From Corynebacterium fournieri (GTDB lineage Bacteria; Actinomycetota; Actinomycetes; Mycobacteriales; Mycobacteriaceae): a DNA stretch of 64,000 bases. Made by a program: the position numbers and the translations under genes. The notes under the pieces were generated by a model. It was given only the letters and a program-made list of their open reading frames with translations, made no database searches and was not told the DNA's origin. The stretch covers positions 372,001-436,000 of the forward strand of contig NZ_CP047210.1 of NCBI RefSeq assembly GCF_030408775.1, in the 5' to 3' direction. Every line of letters starts with the position of its first letter. The first letter of the stretch is position 1. Positions 8,321 to 17,973 of this stretch are shown here, piece by piece.

Positions 8321-9543
8321 CCGTCCACCAGCCATGCAGCCGCCGCCACGATCATCACCTCAGCAGCGCGGTCGAGCGTGGGCTGCAGGTCCGGGGCGAA
8401 GCTGGGGGAGTGGTTGCTGGGGGCATTCTCCCAGTCCGCGAAACCGCCCAGGCCCCAGTAGGTGTAGGGCACCCCCAGTGCGTCGGGGATGATGGAGAAA
8501 TCCTCTGAGGCAGACACCTGGTCCAGCTCCACAGATTCGTCGCCGAAATAGGCGTCGAAAGCGTCGCGCACCCGCGAGGTGATCATGGGGTCGTTGTCCG
8601 TGAGCGGGTACTCGTCGTAGAACGTGATCTCCGGCTCGCGGGGGCTGCCCGCCGCCACGCACTCGCCGCGCACGATGCGGATAATCGCGCTGCGCAACCG
8701 GTCGCTGACCTCCCGGGTGTACGCCCGGGTGTCCACCAAAAGCTGCGCGGTCTCCGGGATCACGTTCGCTTTGACGCCGGAGTGGATCGCGCCGACGGTG
8801 AGCACTGCGGTCTCCTGCGCCTTTATCTCGCGGGAGACCACGGTGTGCAGCCGGGTGACAATGTTGGAGGCCAACAAGATCGGGTCCACGCCTTTGTCCG
8901 GCATGGAGCCGTGCGTGCCCTTGCCCCAGACCTCAATCTTCGCGGAAAAGGACTGGGACATAAACGGCCCCGGGTGCGTGCCCACGCACCCGCCGGGCAG
9001 CATGGGCAGCACGTGCTGGCCCAGATACACGTCGGGAGTGGGCATCGCCTCGCCGATGCCGTTGGCCAGCATCACCCGGGAACCGGTGTATGCCTCCTCA
9101 GCGGGCTGGAACACTGCCACCAGCGTGCCGCTCCAGCAGTCGCGGTGGGCGGCGTAGGCCTGCAGCGCCCCGAGCACGCCCATGATGTGGAAGTCGTGCC
9201 CGCATGCGTGGGCGACGTGCTCCTCGTGGCCGCTGACCGCGTCGAGCTGCGTTGCAGTGGAGGCATACGGCTTGCCGGAGCGCTCCTGCACCGGCAACGC
9301 GTCGATGTCGGCGCGGATGGCCACCACCGGACCGGGGCCGTTTTCCAGCACGCACACCGTGCCCGTCTCGCCCACCTGTGTGTGCGCGAGCTGCAGCGCA
9401 TCCAGCTGCGAGCGGATCTTCGACGCCGTCTGCAGCTCCTGCAGCGACAACTCTGGATGCTGGTGGAACCACACGTACAGCGCTTCGCGCTCGTCGCGGG
9501 TGGCGTCCAGCGTTCCAACCAGCTGTGCAAGAGCAGTTCCCAT
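8317..9543 (-). CDS. M20 family amidohydrolase / peptidase
   Basis: This is a predicted zinc hydrolase of the M20D group (hippurate hydrolase, N-acyl-amino-acid amidohydrolase and relatives). Visible metal and catalytic motifs are CGHD with a following His near residue 116 and PAEEA near residue 152, plus the dimerisation-type segment KGTHGSMPDKGVDP. The 408-residue length is normal. No signal peptide is seen, so it is likely cytosolic. It is a single-gene unit between the DUF2786 gene and the divergent rpsH operon. Substrate specificity cannot be read from the sequence. Confidence 0.9.
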   Translation of the reverse strand: MGTALAQLVGTLDATRDEREALYVWFHQHPELSLQELQTASKIRSQLDALQLAHTQVGETGTVCVLENGPGPVVAIRADIDALPVQERSGKPYASTATQLDAVSGHEEHVAHACGHDFHIMGVLGALQAYAAHRDCWSGTLVAVFQPAEEAYTGSRVMLANGIGEAMPTPDVYLGQHVLPMLPGGCVGTHPGPFMSQSFSAKIEVWGKGTHGSMPDKGVDPILLASNIVTRLHTVVSREIKAQETAVLTVGAIHSGVKANVIPETAQLLVDTRAYTREVSDRLRSAIIRIVRGECVAAGSPREPEITFYDEYPLTDNDPMITSRVRDAFDAYFGDESVELDQVSASEDFSIIPDALGVPYTYWGLGGFADWENAPSNHSPSFAPDLQPTLDRAAEVMIVAAAAWLVDG

Positions 9544-9651
9544 GCAGGGAAGTCTAGGGAAGTCTCAGGCGTCGCCGGGACGGGGAGGGGCCGAAGGTGG
9601 CCGTCGAGAAGCGATTTGCTCATTTGCCCAGCAAAGAGGTAAGTTACCGCC

Positions 9652-9690
9652 TCGGACTTGCGCGCCGACGTTTCGGCGTGCGCAAGCCGA
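9652..9690 (+). promoter_or_regulatory. Long interrupted hairpin in the rpsH upstream region
   Basis: TCGG(9652-9655), CTTGCGC(9657-9663) and GCCGA(9664-9668) pair with TCGGC(9673-9677), GCGCAAG(9680-9686) and CCGA(9687-9690). That gives about 16 bp with small bulges and a CGTT loop, without a T-run. It sits in the 354-base divergent gap (9544-9897) before rpsH and may be a ribosomal-protein leader or an operator. A weaker repeat TTTGCT/AGCAAA lies at 9615-9635. I see no gene in this gap. Confidence 0.55.
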
Positions 9691-9897
9691 AGTACATTTG
9701 AACATCCAACTTTGTTGCAGGCCCCCCGCCATGATGCGGACCGCGTGCAAGGGAGGCGGCGAGCGGCCCGCGCTATTGAGCACGGGCAGCGTGAGTAGCC
9801 CCCGACAGACCACGCGGAAAACGCGACCGATTGCGCTCCGGCGCAGCAGGTCACCCGGTGGATGGGAACCGCAACGAGAAAGGGAACGGTCACCACA

Positions 9898-10296
9898 ATG
9901 ACCATGACTGATCCGATCGCGGACATGCTGTCGCGCGTGCGCAACGCAGCACATGCGCAGCACGACTCCGTGTCCATGCCTTCTTCCAAGATCAAGGTGA
10001 ACATCGCCGAGATCTTGAAGCAGGAAGGCTACATCGAAGACTACAAAGTTGAGGACGAGAAGGTTGGCAAGTCGCTGACCCTCAACCTCAAGTACGGCCC
10101 GACCCGCGAGTCTTCCATCGCGGGCCTGCGCCGCGTGTCCAAGCCGGGCCTGCGCGTGTACGCGAAGTCCAACGACCTGCCTCAGGTGCTCGGTGGCCTG
10201 GGCGTGGCAATCATCTCCACGTCCCACGGCCTGCTCACCGACCGCCAGGCTCAAGAGAAGGGTGTAGGCGGGGAAGTCCTCGCTTACGTCTGGTAA
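9898..10296 (+). CDS. rpsH: 30S ribosomal protein S8
   Basis: S8 binds the central domain of 16S rRNA and in many bacteria also represses the spc operon. The 132-residue product starts [17 protein letters not shown] and ends [11 protein letters not shown], both characteristic. I chose the ATG at 9898; an upstream ATG at 9862 would add 12 unrelated residues. It opens the second half of the spc operon (rpsH-rplF-rplR-rpsE-rpmD-rplO) and therefore has its own promoter in the preceding gap. Confidence 0.98.
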   Translation: MTMTDPIADMLSRVRNAAHAQHDSVSMPSSKIKVNIAEILKQEGYIEDYKVEDEKVGKSLTLNLKYGPTRESSIAGLRRVSKPGLRVYAKSNDLPQVLGGLGVAIISTSHGLLTDRQAQEKGVGGEVLAYVW

Positions 10297-10314
10297 AGGG
10301 AGGTTGAAAGACTT

Positions 10315-10851
10315 ATGTCTCGCGTAGGTAACGCACCCATCGCTATTCCGAACAACGTCGAGGTGAAGATCGACGGCCAGCACGTCGAGGTCAAGGGCCC
10401 GAAGGGCACCAAGGACCTGGATATGCCGGAGCCGATCACCGCTTCCGTCCAGGACAACGAGATTCTGGTTGCCCGCCCGGACGACCACCGCGACAACCGT
10501 TCGCTGCACGGCCTGACCCGCTCCCTGATCAACAACATGGTTGTGGGCGTGACTGAGGGCTACAAGGTCAACATGGAGATCTTCGGCGTCGGCTACCGCG
10601 TGCAGCAGAAGGGTAAGGACCTCGAGTTCTCCCTCGGCTACTCGCACCCGGTCCTGATCGAGGCGCCGGAAGGCATCACGTTCTCCGTCGACGGCAACAC
10701 CAAGTTGGCGATCGAAGGCACCGATAAGCAGCAGGTTGGCCAGATTGCGGCAAACATCCGCCGTCTGCGTAAGGATGACCCGTACAAGGGCAAGGGCATC
10801 CGCTACGCCGGCGAGCAGATCCGCCGCAAGGTCGGAAAGACGGGTAAGTAA
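10315..10851 (+). CDS. rplF: 50S ribosomal protein L6
   Basis: L6 lies near the GTPase centre of the large subunit. The 178-residue product has the two-domain L6 layout, beginning [16 protein letters not shown] and containing [20 protein letters not shown] at the C-terminus. It starts 18 bases after rpsH with a GGGAGG ribosome site and is followed directly by rplR. Confidence 0.98.
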   Translation: MSRVGNAPIAIPNNVEVKIDGQHVEVKGPKGTKDLDMPEPITASVQDNEILVARPDDHRDNRSLHGLTRSLINNMVVGVTEGYKVNMEIFGVGYRVQQKGKDLEFSLGYSHPVLIEAPEGITFSVDGNTKLAIEGTDKQQVGQIAANIRRLRKDDPYKGKGIRYAGEQIRRKVGKTGK

Positions 10852-10853
10852 TC

Positions 10854-11258
10854 ATGAGCAATACCGCAGAGAACACCAAGCGCACTCCGGTTGGCAAGGA
10901 CATCTCGTCCCGCCGCCGCGAGGCTCGCGCACGTCGCCACAGCCGCATCCGCAAGACGCTGCGTGGCACCCCGGAGACCCCGCGTCTCGTTGTGCACCGC
11001 TCCTCGCGTCACATCCACGTCCAGGTCATCGACGACCTCGCGGGCCACACCCTGGTTTCCGCGTCGTCCATCGAGCCGGACGTTCGCAACCTGGAGGGCG
11101 ACAAGAAGGACAAGGCCGCCAAGGTTGGCCAGCTCGTCGCTGAGCGGGCCAAGGCTGCAGGCATCGAAGCAATCGTCTTCGACCGCGGCGGCTACAAGTA
11201 CCACGGCCGCGTTGCTGCGCTGGCCGAGGCAGCTCGTGAAGGTGGTCTGAAGTTCTAA
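10854..11258 (+). CDS. rplR: 50S ribosomal protein L18
   Basis: L18 binds 5S rRNA with L5 and L25. The 134-residue product contains [19 protein letters not shown] followed by the conserved [18 protein letters not shown], and ends [14 protein letters not shown]. The start lies two bases after the rplF stop, and the gene is part of the spc cotranscript. Confidence 0.98.
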   Translation: MSNTAENTKRTPVGKDISSRRREARARRHSRIRKTLRGTPETPRLVVHRSSRHIHVQVIDDLAGHTLVSASSIEPDVRNLEGDKKDKAAKVGQLVAERAKAAGIEAIVFDRGGYKYHGRVAALAEAAREGGLKF

Positions 11259-11298
11259 TGATCACCGCAAACATCACCATCAACGGAAGGATCGCGTA

Positions 11299-11934
11299 AT
11301 GGCCGAACGTGAACGGCGTGACGGCGGGCGCTCCGCCGACAACCAGAAGAACAACGACCGCGGTGGCCGCGGCGGCCGTGGCCGTCGCGACGACCGTCGC
11401 AACAACCACAACGACGAGCGCGACAAGTACATCGAGCGCGTCATCACCATCAACCGCGTTGCTAAGACCGTCAAGGGCGGCCGCAACATGTCCTTCACCG
11501 CACTCGTCGTCGTCGGCGACGGTGAGGGCATGGTCGGTGTCGGCTACGGCAAGGCAAAGGAAGTTCCCGCCGCAATCCAGAAGGGCGCAGAGGAAGCTCG
11601 CAAGAACTTCTTCCGCGTCCCGATGATCGCGGGCACCATTCCGCACCCGGTCCAGGCAGAGCAGGCCGCTGGCATCGTCATGCTGCGCCCGGCTGCTCCG
11701 GGTACCGGTGTCATCGCCGGTGGCGCCGTACGTCCGGTGCTCGAGTGCGCTGGTATCCAGGACATCCTGGCCAAGTCCCTCGGCTCCGACAACGCGCTGA
11801 ACGTGGTCCAGGCAACCGTCGCTGGTCTCAAGCAGCTTGTCCGCCCCGAAGAGGTGGCTGCCAAGCGCGGCAAGTCCGTCGAGGAAGTTGCACCGGCTCG
11901 CATGCTGCGCGCACGCGCAGGACAGGAGGCCTAA
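11299..11934 (+). CDS. rpsE: 30S ribosomal protein S5
   Basis: S5 contributes to decoding accuracy and 30S assembly. The 211-residue product is longer than the roughly 166-residue E. coli protein because of a charged, low-complexity N-terminus (residues 1-45, rich in Arg, Asp, Gly and Asn), as in other actinobacteria. The core has [19 protein letters not shown] and the [10 protein letters not shown] segment. AAGGAT lies just before the ATG. The 40-base gap after rplR has no visible terminator. Confidence 0.98.
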   Translation: MAERERRDGGRSADNQKNNDRGGRGGRGRRDDRRNNHNDERDKYIERVITINRVAKTVKGGRNMSFTALVVVGDGEGMVGVGYGKAKEVPAAIQKGAEEARKNFFRVPMIAGTIPHPVQAEQAAGIVMLRPAAPGTGVIAGGAVRPVLECAGIQDILAKSLGSDNALNVVQATVAGLKQLVRPEEVAAKRGKSVEEVAPARMLRARAGQEA

Positions 11935-11939
11935 GCACC

Positions 11940-12125
11940 ATGGCACTGAAGATTACGTTGCACCACGGCAAGGTCGGCGAGAAGCCGGTTACCCGTAAGA
12001 ACCTCGAGGCTCTCGGTCTGCGCAAGATCGGCCAGTCCGTGGTTAAGAAGGACAACGCTGCTACCCGCGGCCAGATCCTCAAGGTGCGTCACCTCGTCAC
12101 CGTTGAAGAAGTTGCAGGGGAGTAG
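11940..12125 (+). CDS. rpmD: 50S ribosomal protein L30
   Basis: The 61-residue product, beginning MALKITLHHGKVGEKP, matches the small bacterial L30 in length and in the LEALGLRKIGQSVVKKD segment. It starts five bases after rpsE and ends seven before rplO, so it is cotranscribed with both. Confidence 0.96.
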   Translation: MALKITLHHGKVGEKPVTRKNLEALGLRKIGQSVVKKDNAATRGQILKVRHLVTVEEVAGE

Positions 12126-12132
12126 ATAACAC

Positions 12133-12606
12133 ATGGCTGACATCATCAAGCTCCATGATCTGCGCCCGGCAGAGGGCGCAAACAAGGCCAAGACCCGCGT
12201 CGGTCGCGGTGAGGCCTCCAAGGGTAAGACCGCCGGCCGCGGTACCAAGGGCACCAAGGCTCGTAAGCAGGTTTCCGCTGCTTTCGAGGGTGGCCAGATG
12301 CCGCTGCACATGCGTCTGCCGAAGCTGAAGGGCTTCAAGAACCCGAACCGCGTCGAGTACCAGGTGGTCAACGTCGCGGATCTGGCAGAGGCCTTCCCGC
12401 AGGGTGGCGACATCGCCATCGCCGACATCGTTGCCAAGGGCCTCGTGCGCCCGAAGCAGCCGGTGAAGGTGCTGGCAGAGGGCGACATCAACGTCGCACT
12501 CAACGTCACCGCAAACAAGTTCTCCAAGTCCGCTGAGGAGAAGATCAAGGCTGCTGGCGGTTCCGCCACCACCGTTGATTTCTCCAAGCGCGCTGCGCAG
12601 AACTAG
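12133..12606 (+). CDS. rplO: 50S ribosomal protein L15
   Basis: L15 is a late-assembly protein of the large subunit. The 157-residue product shows the glycine- and basic-rich N-terminus ([20 protein letters not shown]) and the [12 protein letters not shown] segment. It closes the second spc unit and is followed by two stacked hairpins. In many bacteria secY would follow in the same transcript; here secY begins 394 bases later behind those hairpins. Confidence 0.98.
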   Translation: MADIIKLHDLRPAEGANKAKTRVGRGEASKGKTAGRGTKGTKARKQVSAAFEGGQMPLHMRLPKLKGFKNPNRVEYQVVNVADLAEAFPQGGDIAIADIVAKGLVRPKQPVKVLAEGDINVALNVTANKFSKSAEEKIKAAGGSATTVDFSKRAAQN

Positions 12607-12611
12607 TCCGA

Positions 12612-12677
12612 AGCTGACGTTCTAGCGTTAGCTTTACAACGAACCCCCGTTCCGGATCAACCGGGACGGGGGTTCGT
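12612..12677 (+). terminator. Tandem hairpin terminator after rplO
   Basis: The first hairpin pairs AGCTGACG (12612-12619) with CGTTAGCT (12626-12633), with one G:U. The second is a 17-bp stem, 12639-12655 with 12661-12677, around loop ATCAA with one G:U. No long T-run follows, so termination is likely but not typical. Confidence 0.7.
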
Positions 12678-12999
12678 CGTCGTTGAGTGTGTAGGCCTTC
12701 GACGGTTCCGGCAGCCGCAAGTTCCGAGCTGGTGTTTTGGGCGCCGCCTGACGCATTCGGCCGCGATTGGCGCAGCGGCGGCAACACCGCCGTAGCGTTG
12801 GCGGCACCGACCAATTGCCTGGCGGGACCCTGGGAGCGGGACAAATGCGGAACCTGAAATATCAACTTTCCACCGGGGGCTGTTAGTGTAGTGGGGTCAA
12901 AAGACGGCCCCGCCGGTTTTCGCATGCCCGAGAACCTCGCGCGAGGAGTCGAATGTCCGCTACCTCCCGCCCGTGGCACGGCGGGGGCCAGGAGGCTTT
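12678..12999 (+). promoter_or_regulatory. secY upstream region with a perfect palindrome
   Basis: This 322-base stretch has no convincing gene and should hold the secY-adk promoter. A perfect 12-bp palindrome CCTCGCGCGAGG lies at 12935-12946, about 55 bases before the secY start. It resembles the CCTCG...CGAGG repeats upstream of rplN. A TAGTGT hexamer at 12887-12892 could be a -10 element. GGAGG at 12991-12995 is the secY ribosome site. Confidence 0.45.
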
Positions 13000-14328
13000 G
13001 TGTCCGCTATTGCTCAGGTGTTCAAGGACCCTGATCTTCGCAAGAAGATCCTGATCACCCTTGCGCTGATGATTCTGTACCGCGTCGGCTGCCAGATTCC
13101 GACCCCCGGCGTGGATTACGGCTTGATTAACCAACGGTTGGATGAGATCGCCCAGGGCGACCGGGCGACGATGTTTTCCATCATCGGCCTGTTCTCGGGC
13201 GGCGCGCTGCTGCAGCTGTCCATCTTCGCCATCGGCATCATGCCGTACATTACGGCTTCCATCATCGTGCAGCTGCTCACCGTGGTGATCCCGAAGTTCG
13301 AGGAGCTGAAGAAGGAAGGCCAGTCCGGCCAGGCCAAGATGACGCAGTACACGCGCTACCTCACGGTGGCGCTGGCGCTGCTGCAGTCCGCTGGCATCGT
13401 CGCTCTGGCCGACCGTGAGCAGCTGCTCGGCCAGGGTATGCCGGTGCTGGTGGAGGACCGCAACATCTGGACGCTGCTCATGATGATCATCGTGATGACC
13501 TCCGGCGCTGTGCTGATCATGTGGCTCGGCGAGATCATCACCGAAAAGGGCGTGGGCAACGGCATGTCCTTGCTCATCTTCGCCGGCATCGCCACCCAGA
13601 TCCCGTCCGAGGGCGCCTTCATCTTCCAGCAGTCCGGCGGCGTCACCCTCGCCCTGGTCGTGGCCGCGTTGATCGCGCTTGTGGTGGGCATCGTGTTCAT
13701 CGAGCAGGGCCAGCGTCGCATCCCGGTGCAGTACGCCAAGCGCATGGTGGGCCGCCGCCAGTACGGCGGTTCCTCGACCTACCTGCCGCTGAAGGTTAAC
13801 CAGGCCGGCGTGATCCCGGTGATCTTTGCCTCCTCGCTGATGTACGTGCCGGTGCTGATCACCCAGATCGTCACCATGAACCAGCCCACCCCGCCGGACA
13901 ACTGGTGGATGAACCACGTCATGGCGTGGCTGCAGAACCCGGGCTCCTGGCAGTACATCCTCGCCTACGTGGTGCTGATTATCTTCTTCTCCTACTTCTA
14001 CGTCTCCATCCAGTACGACCCGGTGGACCAAGCGGAGAACATGAAGAAGTACGGTGGCTTCATTCCGGGCATCCGCCCGGGCCGCCCGACGGCGGAGTAC
14101 CTGGCGTTTGTGATGAACCGCTTGCTGTTCGTCGGCGCGATCTACCTCGCCGTGATCGCTGTGCTTCCGAACCTGGCCATGGACGCCGGCATCACCGGCT
14201 CCGGACGCATGGGTATGAGCGCGTTCGGCGGCACCGCCATCCTGATTATGGTGTCCGTGGCCCTGACCACGGTGAAGCAAATTGAATCCCAGCTCCTGCA
14301 ATCCAACTACGAAGGACTTCTGCGATAA
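13000..14328 (+). CDS. secY: Preprotein translocase subunit SecY
   Basis: SecY is the channel subunit of the SecYEG translocon in the cytoplasmic membrane. The 442-residue product has about ten hydrophobic segments and family motifs such as [11 protein letters not shown], a [22 protein letters not shown] loop, and the C-terminal [15 protein letters not shown] chose the GTG at 13000 because AGGAGG precedes it at ideal spacing and it gives the usual corynebacterial length; the ATG at 12973 adds nine unlikely residues. The stop overlaps the adk start as TAATG. Confidence 0.97.
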   Translation: MSAIAQVFKDPDLRKKILITLALMILYRVGCQIPTPGVDYGLINQRLDEIAQGDRATMFSIIGLFSGGALLQLSIFAIGIMPYITASIIVQLLTVVIPKFEELKKEGQSGQAKMTQYTRYLTVALALLQSAGIVALADREQLLGQGMPVLVEDRNIWTLLMMIIVMTSGAVLIMWLGEIITEKGVGNGMSLLIFAGIATQIPSEGAFIFQQSGGVTLALVVAALIALVVGIVFIEQGQRRIPVQYAKRMVGRRQYGGSSTYLPLKVNQAGVIPVIFASSLMYVPVLITQIVTMNQPTPPDNWWMNHVMAWLQNPGSWQYILAYVVLIIFFSYFYVSIQYDPVDQAENMKKYGGFIPGIRPGRPTAEYLAFVMNRLLFVGAIYLAVIAVLPNLAMDAGITGSGRMGMSAFGGTAILIMVSVALTTVKQIESQLLQSNYEGLLR

Positions 14329-14873
14329 TGCGTCTCGTTCTCCTTGGCCCTCCCGGTGCCGGCAAGGGCACCCAAGCCGCTATCCTCTCCGAGAAGCTCG
14401 GTGTGCCGCACATCTCCACGGGCGATCTCTTCCGCGCCAACATCGGCGAGGGCACCCCGCTCGGCGTTGAGGCGAAAAGCTACATCGACGCAGGCAAGCT
14501 CGTGCCCACCGACGTCACCGCGCGCATGGTGGAGGACCGCCTGAACCAGGACGATGCGACCGACGGCTTCCTGCTGGACGGCTTCCCCCGCACCGTGGAG
14601 CAGGCGGAAATCCTCGGCGAGCTGCTGGCGAAGAAGGGCGAGAAGCTCGACGGCGTGCTCAACTTCGTGGTCGACGAGGACGTTGTGGTCGAGCGCATGC
14701 TCGCGCGCGGCCGCGCCGACGACAACGAGGAGACCATCCGCACCCGTCTGGGCGTCTACCGCGACGAGACCGCCCCGCTGATCCAGCACTACGGCGACCA
14801 GATCATCTCCATCGACGCGGTCGGCGACGTGGACGAGATCAACCAGCGCGCCATGGAGGCGCTGGGCAAGTAG
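14328..14873 (+). CDS. adk: Adenylate kinase
   Basis: Adenylate kinase equilibrates ATP and AMP with ADP in the cytosol. The 181-residue product has the P-loop [11 protein letters not shown], the DGFPRT motif and the arginine-bearing [15 protein letters not shown]. It is the short form, without the zinc-finger-like lid insertion, as in mycobacteria. It overlaps secY by one base, indicating translational coupling, and a terminator follows. Confidence 0.97.
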   Translation: MRLVLLGPPGAGKGTQAAILSEKLGVPHISTGDLFRANIGEGTPLGVEAKSYIDAGKLVPTDVTARMVEDRLNQDDATDGFLLDGFPRTVEQAEILGELLAKKGEKLDGVLNFVVDEDVVVERMLARGRADDNEETIRTRLGVYRDETAPLIQHYGDQIISIDAVGDVDEINQRAMEALGK

Positions 14874-14885
14874 CCCTTTCACCTG

Positions 14886-14921
14886 AAGGCCGGTGTGTTC
14901 GCACCGGCCTTTCGCATTTTT
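14886..14921 (+). terminator. Rho-independent terminator after adk
   Basis: AAGGCCGGTG (14886-14895) pairs perfectly with CACCGGCCTT (14902-14911) around loop TGTTCG, followed by a T-rich tail ending TTTTT. It separates secY-adk from map. Confidence 0.9.
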
Positions 14922-14951
14922 GCTTATCGACGAACCAAAGGAGACCCACCC

Positions 14952-15761
14952 ATGGTGTTTCGCAAACGCAAAATCGCGGCCAAGACGCCGGCTGAGCTCG
15001 ACGCCATGGAGGCCGCCGGCCGCATCGTCGGCGTGGCGCTGCAAGAGGTGCGCGCCGCCGCCAAGCCGGGCGTGAGCACGCTCGAGCTGGACCAGGTGGC
15101 CGAGGCAGTGATCCGCGACCACGGGGCGGTACCGACGTTTTTGGGCTACCAGGGTTTTACCGGCTCCATCTGCGCTTCGGTGAATGAGGTTGTGGTGCAC
15201 GGCATTCCGTCGTCAAGCATCGTGCTCAAAGAAGGTGACTTAATCTCGATCGACTGCGGCGCCACCTTTGATGGCTGGGTCGGCGACAGCGCATGGTCGT
15301 TCGGCGTCGGCGAGCTGGCGCCGGAAGTAGATGCCCTGAACAAGGCCACGGAGTGGGTGCTGGCGGAGGGGCTGAAGGCGATGGTGCCGGGAAACAGGCT
15401 CACCGACGTCTCCCACGCCCTGGAGCGGGCCACCTACGCCGCCGAAGAACGCTTCGGGGTGGACCTGGGCATCGTCGACGGCTACGGCGGCCACGGCATC
15501 GGGCACACGATGCACGAGGAGCCGTACCTGGCAAACGAGGGCAAACCCAACCGGGGGCCGGTGATCCAGGATGGTTCCGTGCTCGCCATCGAGCCGATGC
15601 TCATCCTCGGCGGGGAAGTGGACACCGAGGTGCTCGAGGACGAATGGACTGTGGTGTCCGTCGACCGCTCGCCCGCGGCCCACTGGGAGCACACTGTCGC
15701 AGCGACCGCCGAAGGGCCGCGGATTCTTACGCCGCGCGGGAAAAACGCTGGCGCGTTGTAG
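14952..15761 (+). CDS. map: Type I methionyl aminopeptidase
   Basis: This enzyme removes the initiator methionine from new proteins. The 269-residue product shows the metal ligands of the family: ISIDCGA and GDSAWSF aspartates, the [12 protein letters not shown] histidine, IEPM, and EDEWTVVS glutamates. AAAGGAG precedes the ATG at 14952. A frame open further upstream to 14895 runs back into the adk terminator and is rejected. It lies alone between two terminator-bounded units. Confidence 0.96.
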   Translation: MVFRKRKIAAKTPAELDAMEAAGRIVGVALQEVRAAAKPGVSTLELDQVAEAVIRDHGAVPTFLGYQGFTGSICASVNEVVVHGIPSSSIVLKEGDLISIDCGATFDGWVGDSAWSFGVGELAPEVDALNKATEWVLAEGLKAMVPGNRLTDVSHALERATYAAEERFGVDLGIVDGYGGHGIGHTMHEEPYLANEGKPNRGPVIQDGSVLAIEPMLILGGEVDTEVLEDEWTVVSVDRSPAAHWEHTVAATAEGPRILTPRGKNAGAL

Positions 15762-15794
15762 AGCGTTTGTTGGCAAAAGGGTTATACTTCCGCC

Positions 15795-16604
15795 ATGTCT
15801 TACCGCCCCCGTCACGCAAAGCAGTCGCCGCTGAAGCGACGCGCCACCACGTTCGCCGCCGGTCTCGGTGTCGTCGCATCCCTGGCCGCCCCGGTGAACG
15901 CGCAGGCTGCGCCCGCGCAGAACCCGGTTGCGATGTCCAGCCTGGACGCGCTGTCCACGCAGGCAAACAACTCCTTCGCCAACCTGGACAAGTCTGCGCG
16001 TGACGCCGCGTGGAACATCCGCACCCAGCTGCGCCAGCAGGCAGACGCCCTGGCGTCGATCAACCCCGAGCTGCCGGCCCAGGCCAAGCAGCGCATCGAC
16101 GACATCCTCGAGGTGTTCTTCCCGGGCCTGATCGCGGAGAAGACCCCGAAGCCGAAGCCGAAGCCCGCACCGGCACCCGCTCCCGCACCGAAGCCGGCAC
16201 CGGCCTCTGAACCAGCGCCGGCGCCGCAGCAGAACCCGCGCGGCGACTTCAACTACGGCCCGTGCCCGGCTGACGCGAAGGCCTGCGTCGACATCGACGG
16301 CCGCCGCTCCTGGCTGCAGAACAATGGCGTGATGTACTACCAGTCCGGTCTGATTGGCCCGGGCAAGCCCGGCCAGGAGACCCCGCGCGGCACCTTCTAC
16401 GTCAACCGCAAGGTCAAAGACGAGATCTCCTGGGAGTTCGGCAACGCTCCCATGCCGTACGCGACGTACTTCACTTACAACGGCATCGCGTTCCACCAGG
16501 GCGATCCTCAGTACTTGTCCAACGGCTGCGTGCGCATGTACCGCGGCGATGCAGAGCGTTACTTCAACGACCTGCAGATCGGCGACAAGGTCTACGTGTT
16601 CTAA
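15795..16604 (+). CDS. Exported L,D-transpeptidase (YkuD domain)
   Basis: This is a predicted cell-wall enzyme that forms 3-3 peptidoglycan cross-links. The 269-residue protein has a basic start, a hydrophobic signal segment (about residues 17-36) ending near NAQAAPA, a helical region, a Pro-Lys/Pro-Ala linker (about residues 115-150) and a C-terminal YkuD domain. The catalytic motif is FHQGD followed by SNGCVRM, with the nucleophilic Cys. The linker probably spans the wall layer. It has its own terminator. Confidence 0.92.
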   Translation: MSYRPRHAKQSPLKRRATTFAAGLGVVASLAAPVNAQAAPAQNPVAMSSLDALSTQANNSFANLDKSARDAAWNIRTQLRQQADALASINPELPAQAKQRIDDILEVFFPGLIAEKTPKPKPKPAPAPAPAPKPAPASEPAPAPQQNPRGDFNYGPCPADAKACVDIDGRRSWLQNNGVMYYQSGLIGPGKPGQETPRGTFYVNRKVKDEISWEFGNAPMPYATYFTYNGIAFHQGDPQYLSNGCVRMYRGDAERYFNDLQIGDKVYVF

Positions 16605-16620
16605 ACCGTCTGCATAGAAG

Positions 16621-16645
16621 GCCCCAGCTCGCGCTGGGGCTTTTT
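16621..16645 (+). terminator. Rho-independent terminator after the L,D-transpeptidase gene
   Basis: GCCCCAGC (16621-16628) pairs with GCTGGGGC (16633-16640) around TCGC, followed by TTTTT. Confidence 0.93.
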
Positions 16646-16779
16646 GCGTTTTCGCAGGTAAATGGCTAATGTAGTCCAGCGGTGTTTGTGTATCGTGCAC
16701 ATGCGCCGCAAGTATCGGTAAAAAACGTCTGCTGCCTGCACCTTTTCAGGCAATGCGGGCAGTGTAGGAAGTGGAGTGT

Positions 16780-16998
16780 ATGGCAAAAGAAGGCGCAATC
16801 GAGGTTGAGGGCCGCATTGTCGAGCCCTTGAAGAACGCGATGTTCCGGGTCGAACTGGACAACGGGCACGAGGTTCTCGCCCACATCAGTGGCAAGATGC
16901 GCCAGCACTACATCCGCATCCTCCCGGAGGACCGCGTCGTCGTGGAGCTTTCTCCCTACGACCTGGACCGCGGGCGCATCACTTACCGCTACAAGTAA
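16780..16998 (+). CDS. infA: Translation initiation factor IF-1
   Basis: IF-1 occupies the ribosomal A site during initiation. The 72-residue OB-fold product begins [17 protein letters not shown] and contains [13 protein letters not shown], a textbook match in length and sequence. GGAAGTGGAG precedes the ATG. It precedes the rpsM-rpsK-rpsD-rpoA-rplQ unit by 174 bases with no terminator seen between them, so partial cotranscription is possible. Confidence 0.98.
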   Translation: MAKEGAIEVEGRIVEPLKNAMFRVELDNGHEVLAHISGKMRQHYIRILPEDRVVVELSPYDLDRGRITYRYK

Positions 16999-17045
16999 GC
17001 ATTTCAGCCTTCTCACCCAGATCCGTCTGACGGCGGGTCGCTCAC

Positions 17046-17066
17046 CTCTGGCCACGGTGGCCGGAG
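17046..17066 (+). promoter_or_regulatory. Hairpin in the rpsM leader
   Basis: CTCTGGCCA (17046-17054) pairs with TGGCCGGAG (17058-17066), nine pairs with one G:U and a three-base loop, in the 174-base gap before rpsM. There is no T-run. It could be a leader element for autoregulation of the alpha operon, which S4 controls in other bacteria. Confidence 0.4.
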
Positions 17067-17172
17067 CCGCGCGTAACCACAACCCAATCTCCGGCACGGC
17101 CCGGACAAAGCGTTGTATGGCGTGGACGGGTGGGGAGAAAACCACCGTAACAACCCGAAAGGCACGTACCTC

Positions 17173-17541
17173 ATGGCACGTCTAGCTGGTGTGGATCTCC
17201 CGCGCAACAAGCGCATGGAGATCGCTCTCACCTACATCTATGGCATCGGTGCAACCCGCGCTCAGGAACTGCTCGAGAAGACGGGCATTTCTCCGGACCT
17301 GCGCACTGATAATCTGACCGACGATCAGCTTGCTGCGCTGCGTGACGCGATCGAGTCTTCCTACACCGTGGAGGGCGATCTGCGCCGCGAGGTGCAGGCA
17401 GACATCCGCCGCAAGATTGAAATCGGCTCCTACCAGGGCATGCGCCACCGTCGTGGCCTGCCCGTCCGCGGCCAGCGCACCAAGACCAACGCGCGTACCC
17501 GCAAGGGCCCGAAGAAGACCATCGCAGGAAAGAAGAAGTAA
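17173..17541 (+). CDS. rpsM: 30S ribosomal protein S13
   Basis: S13 sits in the 30S head and contacts the P-site tRNA. The 122-residue product begins [20 protein letters not shown] and ends in a basic tail with [19 protein letters not shown] chose the ATG at 17173, preceded by GAAAGG; a frame from 17113 adds 20 unrelated residues. It is the first gene of the alpha operon. Confidence 0.98.
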   Translation: MARLAGVDLPRNKRMEIALTYIYGIGATRAQELLEKTGISPDLRTDNLTDDQLAALRDAIESSYTVEGDLRREVQADIRRKIEIGSYQGMRHRRGLPVRGQRTKTNARTRKGPKKTIAGKKK

Positions 17542-17544
17542 CCT

Positions 17545-17946
17545 ATGGCTCCTCAGACTCGTTCCGGTGCGCGTCGCGGACGCCGCACCGCCAAGAAGAA
17601 CGTGGCCGCTGGCCACGCCTACATCAAGTCCACCTTCAACAACACCATCGTGTCCATCACGGACCCGCAGGGCAACGTGATCTCCTGGGCATCCTCCGGC
17701 CACGTCGGCTTCAAGGGCTCCCGTAAGTCCACGCCGTTCGCTGCGCAGATGGCTGCCGAGAACGCTGCCCGCAAGGCAATGGACCACGGCATGAAGAAGG
17801 TCGACGTCTTTGTCAAGGGTCCGGGCTCCGGCCGCGAGACCGCAATCCGTTCGCTCCAGGCTGCCGGCCTGGAGGTCTCTTCGATCTCCGACGTGACGCC
17901 GCAGCCGTTCAACGGCTGCCGTCCGCCGAAGCGTCGTCGCGTTTAA
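17545..17946 (+). CDS. rpsK: 30S ribosomal protein S11
   Basis: S11 forms part of the 30S platform. The 133-residue product has the signatures [17 protein letters not shown] and CRPPKRRRV at its end. It begins three bases after rpsM and is followed by rpsD after 27 bases. Confidence 0.98.
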   Translation: MAPQTRSGARRGRRTAKKNVAAGHAYIKSTFNNTIVSITDPQGNVISWASSGHVGFKGSRKSTPFAAQMAAENAARKAMDHGMKKVDVFVKGPGSGRETAIRSLQAAGLEVSSISDVTPQPFNGCRPPKRRRV

Positions 17947-17973
17947 GGCTGAAAGGAAAAGAGGTAAAGAAAC

